Source of the DNA: Strigamia acuminata
Taxonomy: Eukaryota; Arthropoda; Chilopoda; Geophilomorpha; Linotaeniidae
Reading direction: 5' to 3'
NCBI GenBank assembly: GCA_949358305.1
Contig: CASHSZ010000030.1
Span: 21,903 to 85,902, forward strand
DNA: 64,000 nt
Positions 56,717 through 64,000 of the stretch are shown here, in pieces. The position numbers and the translations under genes are program-made. The notes below the pieces were generated by a model, which was not told where the DNA came from, did not search any database, and saw nothing but the letters and a program-made list of their open reading frames with translations. Numbering within the stretch: position 1 is the first letter of the stretch; every line of letters starts with the position of its first letter.

Positions 56717-58800
56717 TCAATCTATGTTTTGTAGTGCTAAAGAAAAAAATGCTCGAGCTTACTTCCACACAATTGACACATATTGCTGTGGGAAAGCCAA
56801 AGCAAACAGCAGTATAATAATACCAATTTGAATTACTGTATTTCAGATGAGAAAACTATTAATAATCTTTTCAGTCGGATATACTGTCCAGTTCTTCACG
56901 GTATGCGTGTGTACAAAGTTAAAAAATAAATAAATAAAATATAAATAAAAATAAAAATAAAAATTAATTTTGGTTTGATTTAAAAACCAAAACACGACAT
57001 TTACTGCTTCATTAAACAACTAACATCGTGTGTTTAAATTTAAAAAACGAAAAAAGAAAACATTTTGAAAATGGAAACGAATAAACAATTTCGTAAATAT
57101 TCTGAAATATACTACGGTATAATGAATAAGAAACATTGTTTTATTTATTTTAATAAATCACCGAGGAATTAAATTAAATTTTAAATTCCGACGTGATTAC
57201 TGCACGAATTAAACGAATTTCCAACGTGATTAATGTACGGATTAAACGAATTTCCGAAGAAAATGCTTTGAAATCGCGTCGAAATTACGTTAATAAAAAA
57301 AACAAAAACATATTCAGTCGTCACACCAAATTAACTTTGGATATTTGTCATATTTCTGCTCAATTGGGAAATGAAGTCGCGCGACCAACGAGAAAACAAA
57401 AGGAGACACGTTGTAATGGATTTGCTCACCACACGCATTTTGGAGAATATAACAGATAGACTATTCGCTCTGGCAGCTGTTATCAACTGGAATGGTTAAT
57501 AAATCACTTATTTTGCATAAGGCTTTATAAGCAAGCTATCCATGTCTAGGTGGTTGACTATTCTTCCGCGAGAAGTTCAAATTGGATGAAACACCAGCAC
57601 AGTACTAACATAGAGTAAAGAATGTATATATTCTTTACTCTATGGTACTAATAATACATATGGACGACGACGAAACACCCACCGAATATTTACCGACAGC
57701 TTCGAGCACGGGAAACTTATTTTATTTCAAATCATCTGACGAACATGTGCGGTTTAAATTTCACGAACGACAGGGGTGAGAAGTTCTTAAGTGCGGCGGA
57801 AACGAATATGAATTTGGATATTCTTCCGACATACGAAAGTCGCCAATTTGGTACAAAAGTTTATTAAAAATCGCCAATTTTGGACAATTTGGTCCCCGCC
57901 CAAATTATGTATTGTAGTAAAGATAAAAGAATAAATTCAGTCGTCAATTTGAAATTGCTTTTGTTTCTTAAAAAACTAATTGAGGGCTAACTTTTATCGC
58001 CGGTTACGATACGAACAACGAACACAACAAACAATATGGGTAATTAATAAAATCTCAGCTTTTTGCGATTTGACTCAAAAAAACGAGAATCGCTTTTAAT
58101 AATTAATGCCACCCAAGTGATCCAATTATTTAACAAAAAAATTATATTTTGGATAAAGTTTTGTTTATTAATAAACTAAATTTAATAATCATCATTATTG
58201 CACACAGCATATTTCGGAGAAAATTAGAGATCATTTGCGACTAGCTTTTGAGAAAATCATGTTGAGTTCCGAAAGATGAATGGTCACCATGGTTGAGTGG
58301 TGACCATTCGTCAATGCATTGTTCGACTATGGTATAGGGGGCGCATACCTTTGGGACCTTAAGAGTATTGGCCAATCCACATCAAGCATTGAAAGCTCAA
58401 TGACGTGATTGGTCATAAATTATGACTCATTATGACTCATAATTATGACTCATAATGGTCCCCAATTTTTATCCCCCCTAAACCAATAAGCAAGCAAGGT
58501 CACCTTTTCAATCTCCACGTGCTTTTTTCTGCAACGTGCTGAAATTCTGCAATCGTAGCCATCTTTTAATCAGGAACATTTTTGTTTACGTTACGCATAA
58601 AAGGTAAAATATGCGATATAATGTGGTTTTGTTAGTTTGGTTGAGCATCGTGCGTTAGCTTGCTCGCCGTAGCGGTACATTGACCAACGTGCATTGGAAC
58701 TTTGGGTGGCGGGCATTAAGTCCATTCATAAAGTCATTTAACTTGTTTGTATTTTTCGTATTAACTTTAATTTGTTCAATATTTAACACAGCAATTAGAA
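56717..58800. other. CACTA interior between transposase and second ORF
   Basis: A 35-bp near-duplicate lies at about 57191-57257. A 36-bp palindrome with 15-bp arms is at 57609-57644 and a perfect 11-bp-stem hairpin at 58278-58309. TTATGACTCATAA repeats near 58430. The inverted partner of 52170 is at 57945-58003. An 88-codon ORF (57193-57459) has no ATG and no recognised motif. Confidence 0.45.
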
Positions 58801-61800
58801 ATGGGCAAACACAGTAAATTGACAGATGAAGGTATTCGGGACATTTTTGATGAACGGAATACTTCTGGGAAGAAAAAAACAACCAATGTGAAAAAGGTAA
58901 ATATATAATTGTTTATTAAAATTTTGGATAACAAAAAATAAAAAGAATATAATTGTTTAGTAACGAAATCGATGTGAAATTAGTTAAAAAGAATATTTCC
59001 GGGGTCCGAATTTACTTATTAGGCAACATTGCAGAGATTCGAGCAAAAAAATACTTCCCAACCACCTTAAGTTGGAAAAAATGTCAAGGGAAGAGTGACC
59101 AATTGATTTCAAATGGCAAATAGCAAATGGCTGTCATAGAGCGCCGTTTTGAAAAATGTCCGACAGTGGGGAATTAGAAAAAGATTTCTTTTTCCTAACC
59201 GATTTAAGGACTTTAAAAACCACGCTTGTCAGTATTTAATTTTACATTGTGGTGAACCGAATTGGCTTTTTTATCTCTTTTAATCTCGGAAAAATTCTAA
59301 ATACGAAATATAACTTTTTTGAGAATTGTGAGAAACTCGAGTCTAGTGTTAATTATTTTAGGAAGTGAATGATATATAAATTAAAAGAGTGTAAGTTGCA
59401 ATTAAATCAGCACAGATTATCACGACATAATTAGGAAAAATCATTCATCAAGTTGCGACATCCGACTTGCGTGTTGAAAAGGGGAAATGTTAGCTGAATA
59501 TTCATGTATCCATTGCGATAAACAATTCATAACCAGTGACCATTGAATACAACAACCATCCCTTATGTAATATTCTGAATTTTTATCATCAAAATTAAAT
59601 TGACATTCAATAACGAGAAAAAATTGAATTTTTTCGCTTGTAATTTCCTTATGGTGGAAATTTCCTTATGGTGGAAATGTGTGAAAAATCAATAAAATCA
59701 ATAAACACATCAATGAAACAATAAAATAAACAATCTAAAAAAATAAAATAAACAAAGTTTACGGCCGCTTTCGAGAGCTCAAACGCGGCCAAAATGTCAC
59801 TATTTTCCCTTCAATTCAGTTCAAAAACAAGAATAAAAATTCTAAATAAATAATTACATTTTGCGATGTGTTCGAACAACCGAAACATTGCGAACACGAT
59901 TCAAAAATTTCCACCGATACGTTTTCGCGATGATTTGGTTTCGTGTTCGCGATGTTTTCAAATCGAATTGAAATTTGAAAACACGGCGAACACGAATTGA
60001 AATTTGAAAACACCGCGAACACGAAGCCAGATCATCGCGAAAACGTACGAAAAGCATTAAAATCCATTAACAAAGCATTAAAATCAATAAATAAAACATC
60101 AAAATCAATAAACAAATCAAATCAATCAATCCTAGACGCACCAGTTGATTAAAACTACAATTCGTTCCTACCGTCACAATGATCCTATTTTTCACATCTA
60201 TTTAATTTTCTTCCGGTTTCCAAATGTAGTCAGCTGTAGCCACAGTAATTCACCACAATTCACACAAATGTCACAGACGTACACATAATCCAGTTAGAAA
60301 AAACCACAGATGTAAACATTTAATGCATGGAAGCCATGTTGGGAGCAAACTTAACTTGTAGTTCCTAAAGTCATCAATAGACGCCAATGCTTACAATTAT
60401 GAGAGATTATGATGTCATTGGCGCAAAATTCGAATTTTACTCAGAATTGAAGTGTTAATATACGATTGATAATCAATAACTTTCCAATTTCAAATGTATA
60501 CTTCCGAAAAATTAAGAAATAACAGGAAATAAGTGATTAAACCATGAAATAAATATAAACCTAGATTAAACCAATCTTTAAATTAAAAATAAATAAAAAA
60601 GGAAGATAAAACAGGATTTCTTGTACCAAAAATGTCAAATTTCAATTTAACACGAAAATTACATATAACAAAATTTTGGTATTGATTTAAACAGTCCTAT
60701 CTCTGTTTAAAGTTAACTTTAGGCAGTTTTCACCGTTTTATCACATTTTAAAGGCAACTTTAGGTGGTCTTCATCGTTTTATCACTTTTTTTCACTGTTT
60801 AAACATGATTTTAAATGGCTTTCATAATTTCAAACTGTGTGTACCGTTTTTTAAACTGCTTAAACTAGATTACACATCATTTTTTCCTTTTTAAAAATAA
60901 TTGTTGACTATTTTTAAATGTATAATTTTATAAATTATAATTTTTCAGAGATCTATGCTACCTTTCTTATCCAGTGATGAAGATGAGTCGGACAACATTA
61001 CATCTTCTGTTAAAAAGGGAAACCCAGGAAAATTAAAAAAATACACACAACATCCGGTGGTAAGTAATATGTCTAAAACAAATAATAATAAAACTTATTT
61101 TCAGAAGAAGCAGACAACTGGGAAAGCTAAGCAAACATCAAAACAAACTGAAGTAATAGAAATAAAAAATTTGTTTACAAAAATTTTTAATGTTTTAAAT
61201 TTATAATTTTTCAGAGAAGTCAGCTATCTTTGGAATCAAGTGGAGAGGATTCGGATGAGCTAGAATACAATGTCTCGAAGTCAGGTGAAGAGGTAAAACA
61301 TCATTTTTTAGCATTAATTTTCACTACTTTTCATCATTTAAAGCCTACTTTAGATAATTTTCAATGTTATTTCACTGTTCGAACCCGGCTATAAACGCTT
61401 TAGACCATTTTTTCACTGCTTAAACTTGTTTATCGCTGTTTGTCGTTTTGAAACTGTTTAAAATAGATTGCACATCATTTCTTCCTTTTTAAACATAATT
61501 GTAAACTATTTTTAAATTTATAATTTTATAATTTTTCAGAATAAAGATGAGTTGTCTGAGCCAGATTGCAATGACTCATTGTCAGATGGACAGGTAAAAC
61601 ATCATATTTGAGCAGTTAATTATTTTCAATTATGTAAAAATCTTAATTTTATAAATTTACAGAAAAGTACGCTACTTTTGTCACAAAACAGTGAAGACTT
61701 GTTTCAACAATCACAGTCAGGAAAAGATTACGAAACAGAAGAACTAATGGTAAGTGATTATAATCAATATTCATCAGCACATTCAGTTTTAACTGATTAT

Positions 61801-63041
61801 ATTTTGAAATTTTAGCGACCATTTAATAAGTATAGCAATTTAGACAAAAGTCATTATTCAACTGTACAAAAAAGGGTAAGTATAATTGATTAAATGCAAT
61901 TGTAAATAATATTATTGATTTTTATATTTCCTCCTTTACTATGACAGAATGACAGAAAACAAGATAGATGCTTAATTGAGGTAGTAAGCAATGATGGTGG
62001 CTGTATAAAATTGGACGCTAAAACGTTTACAGTAAGAAAGTCTTTAAACTTATTAAAGGATACATGTAATATATCTACACTGTCAATTACTAATCTTACT
62101 TACTTCAATTAGACCATAATACAAAATCAGGAGAAGATAATGAATGCATTCAACCGAATGCAGGAAGAGAAAGATGACAACACAGAGCCGCCTAAGAAAG
62201 CAGTTCCCCCAGATGTTAGGGTAAGTCCTTTAATATTTATAATTGATGTATTATTTGGCTTATCTTGATTCTTTGCCATTTTTTTTTACAGTATCTAGTA
62301 AAATTAGGCTACCAGGAAAGCGGCAAGCAATGGAAGCTTAACTCCAAAAAAGGGTAATACTAGAGTATTTTTTTTATTGCTATCATATTTTTCTTCTTTT
62401 TCAGAATTCATGCCCCAGATAATGAACAACAAACGATGTTCATTAAACAACATGTGCGTGGGAATTTGCCTGAAATTAAGGAATCTGTCCTTGAAAGTAA
62501 GGCAGTTTATAAATATTCAGAAAAAAAACAGATGTTAACTCTTTACTATTTCAGCGGCTATAAAACGATACTACAAAAGCAAAAAAGAAGCTGAAACAAG
62601 AGCGAAACAACCTCATGGCCAAGAAACACACAGGAACAACCAAAAATTAAGACAAAGAAAGGTTTACAGTAAGTACAATAATTCTCTGGGTAGTAATTTA
62701 TTCTAATTTTGAGTATTTTTACAGAACAAAAACGACGACTTAAGGCATTGGAAGCCTTAAATCTAACCTCACAAGAAGAAGAAAAATTAAAATCTGCTCT
62801 GTTAATTGATGCCATGAGCAGCGAAGAAAGCGCCAACGAAAGCGACGATAATCGAGTAATTATTGTTAGCAAACCATCCTGGCGTTCCAACAAATTTTTG
62901 AGGGCGCTTAAACATTTAGATGATAAAGCCGCAATAATGGACTCGGGTAAAGCTCGCAGGATGCGAGCGAAGCGCCTACCAGGAAGTGAAAAGCACAAAT
63001 TACCACCGTCTGGTGCTCCAATTTGGACCCAGAAAAATTAG
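58801..63041 (+). CDS. Second CACTA protein, 13 exons, intact, 436 aa
   Basis: Exons: 58801-58896, 60949-61059, 61105-61152, 61215-61292, 61540-61593, 61663-61749, 61816-61875, 61948-62031, 62113-62220, 62292-62353, 62405-62496, 62555-62668, 62725-63041. All introns are GT-AG and all phases fit. The N-terminus is basic. Several short acidic Ser/Asp/Glu exons follow, then a middle with 'DRCLIEVVSNDGG' and 'YLVKLGYQESGKQWKL'. The basic C-terminus contains 'SKPSWRSNKFLRALKHLDD' and 'RRMRAKRLPGSEKHKLPPS'. As I recall, similar Trp-Arg / Leu-Asp / Arg-rich tails occur in second ORFs of other animal EnSpm elements. It may bind subterminal repeats, by analogy with plant TnpA. An AATAAA lies at 63156. 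Confidence 0.8.
59920..60045. repeat. Long imperfect hairpin in the first intron of the second CACTA gene
   Basis: Two 45-bp arms (59920-59964 and 60001-60045) match at about 41 positions and begin CGTTTTCGCGATGAT. A 29-bp direct duplication of GAATTGAAATTTGAAAACAC forms the loop side. Confidence 0.65.
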
Positions 63042-63527
63042 GAGAAGCAACAAAATTTACATAAACTGGGTTTTCTGTGGTTTTCCCCCAGTGTACATGT
63101 ACATCTGAAAAGTCGTTCCACAGAACGCAATTTTTTTTTGTAATAATTTTTTTTTAATAAATATATTTAAATCAAATCCGGTATTTCACTTTAATTATTG
63201 GTTAATTAAATCTACTGATAAATATAAAAAAAGCTGATCAAAAAGATAATTAAATCTGCTGTTAAATATAAAAAAGCTGATCAAAAAGATAATTAAATCT
63301 GCTGTTAAATATATAAAAACAAGAACAAAAATCTAATTAAATTCAATGATAAATATAACTGAAATTTAATTAAATTTGAAGTAAATGTGATGTTAAATAA
63401 AGAAGTAAATGTGTTTCTTTAATTCTGTAAATATGATGTGAAATATCATATTTAGCAAAGCAGTAAAGTTATATTTACAAACAGTAAAGACAATCTTTAC
63501 ATCATATTTACTTGACTTTCCGGTACA

Positions 63528-63551
63528 GTAAATATGGAATTTCAAGCAGTG
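63528..63551 (-). repeat. Right terminal inverted repeat of the CACTA element
   Basis: Reverse complement of 45660-45683 with one mismatch; ends in GCAGTG. Confidence 0.8.
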
Positions 63552-63552
63552 A

Positions 63553-64000
63553 AGCCTACTTGGATGTTTGGCATTCATCGCGTCGAGGACAAGGCCTGAC
63601 ATGACTTATGCAGTAAACATCCTAAGTCAATTTCAATCGAATCCAGGCTGGGATCACTGGATTGCATTACTGGACTTGCTCAGTTATCTGAGAACAACAA
63701 GAAACCACGGATTAATGTTGTTCCCGAATGATCGGATCGAAGTTATTGGGTACAGCGACTCCGATTATGCGAACAACAGAGACGACAGAATCTCTGTTGG
63801 AGGAACGTTAGTAACACTGGGCAGCACGCCCATTTATTGGAGGACGTTCAAACAACGGAATGTGACACTGTCTACGATGGAAGCAGAATACGTAGCCCTG
63901 ACGGAGACTGTTAAGGACTATATTTGGATTGTTCGTGTTTTGCACGAGGTTTCTCCTGAATTGGCAGATAGATTCTCTCATTACGTCATGTGCGATAACA
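63553..64000 (+). CDS. Ty1/Copia Pol fragment: end of RT and RNase H (3' partial)
   Basis: The frame is open from 63553 to the window edge, 149 codons without a stop. It starts at 'SLLGCLAFIASRTRPDMTYAVN', the conserved end of Copia reverse transcriptase. RNase H motifs 'GYSDSDYANNRDDRIS' and 'LSTMEAEYVAL' follow. The N-terminal part is missing because the CACTA right end abuts it directly. Without stops it may be a recently interrupted element. Confidence 0.85.

Larger units (their letters stand above)
45660..63551 (+). mobile_element. CACTA (EnSpm) DNA transposon, 17.9 kb, with captured cargo
   Basis: A 24-bp terminal inverted repeat begins with CACTG: CACTGCTTGAAATTTCATAT at 45660, and its reverse complement with one mismatch at 63528-63551. 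Subterminal DNA on both sides is rich in TAAATATGAAGT-like motifs, typical of CACTA ends. AA flanks both ends and could be a 2-bp target duplication. Inside are an intact Tnp2-type transposase and a second spliced ORF, both on the plus strand near the right end. Upstream is an ~8-kb cargo region with a host gene fragment and small ORFs. The outer flanks are two unrelated transposon fragments, which needs explaining. Confidence 0.8.

Noticed and set aside
57193-57459. 88-codon basic ORF, considered as histone-like
   Set aside because: No ATG, no histone-fold motif, and its first part is a 35-bp DNA duplication.
58645-58675. TTAGCTTGCTCGC resembling the LTR hairpin loop motif
   Set aside because: The apical stem is only 2 bp and the outer stem 3 bp; it does not fit the five-hairpin pattern.

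Overview
This is AT-rich nuclear DNA of a multicellular animal. Real genes are split by GT-AG introns, intergenic DNA is long, and many transposon families are present. A natriuretic-peptide-receptor-like guanylyl cyclase and a DUF229 gene fit an invertebrate, perhaps an arthropod or other ecdysozoan, but nothing in the window fixes the species.

Layout. (1) Positions 1-9783: a Ty3/Gypsy LTR retrotransposon cut by the left window edge. It has gag, a -1 frameshift signal, pol broken inside integrase, a spliced third ORF, a polypurine tract and one LTR-like block. That block carries five RNA stem-loops with different, self-complementary stems and one shared bulge-loop motif. (2) 10259-11689: the 3' exon of a DUF229 gene. 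(3) 11860-15946: MITEs, tandem repeats and a foldback. (4) 15947-32886, minus strand: a complete 20-exon receptor guanylyl cyclase (1210 codons before the stop, every splice phase consistent), with several MITEs and satellites in its introns. (5) 33200-45340: non-coding DNA with foldbacks and a dead Tc1/mariner element that has unusually long (about 330 bp) inverted repeats. (6) 45350-45659: a MULE-like transposase fragment. (7) 45660-63551: a 17.9-kb CACTA (EnSpm) transposon with 24-bp terminal inverted repeats. It carries an intact four-exon Tnp2-type transposase (916 aa), an intact 13-exon second ORF (436 aa), a captured thimet-oligopeptidase gene fragment with introns, and several small unassigned ORFs. 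(8) 63553-64000: a Ty1/Copia RNase H fragment running off the right edge.

How the parts work together. The guanylyl cyclase is the one clear complete host gene: ligand-binding ectodomain, one membrane helix, pseudokinase, coiled-coil linker, catalytic cyclase and a long serine-rich tail. The CACTA element looks autonomous in sequence, because both long ORFs are intact once spliced, and it also carries captured host DNA. The best candidates for something undescribed are the covarying stem-loop array at 9283-9496 and the cargo-bearing giant CACTA element.
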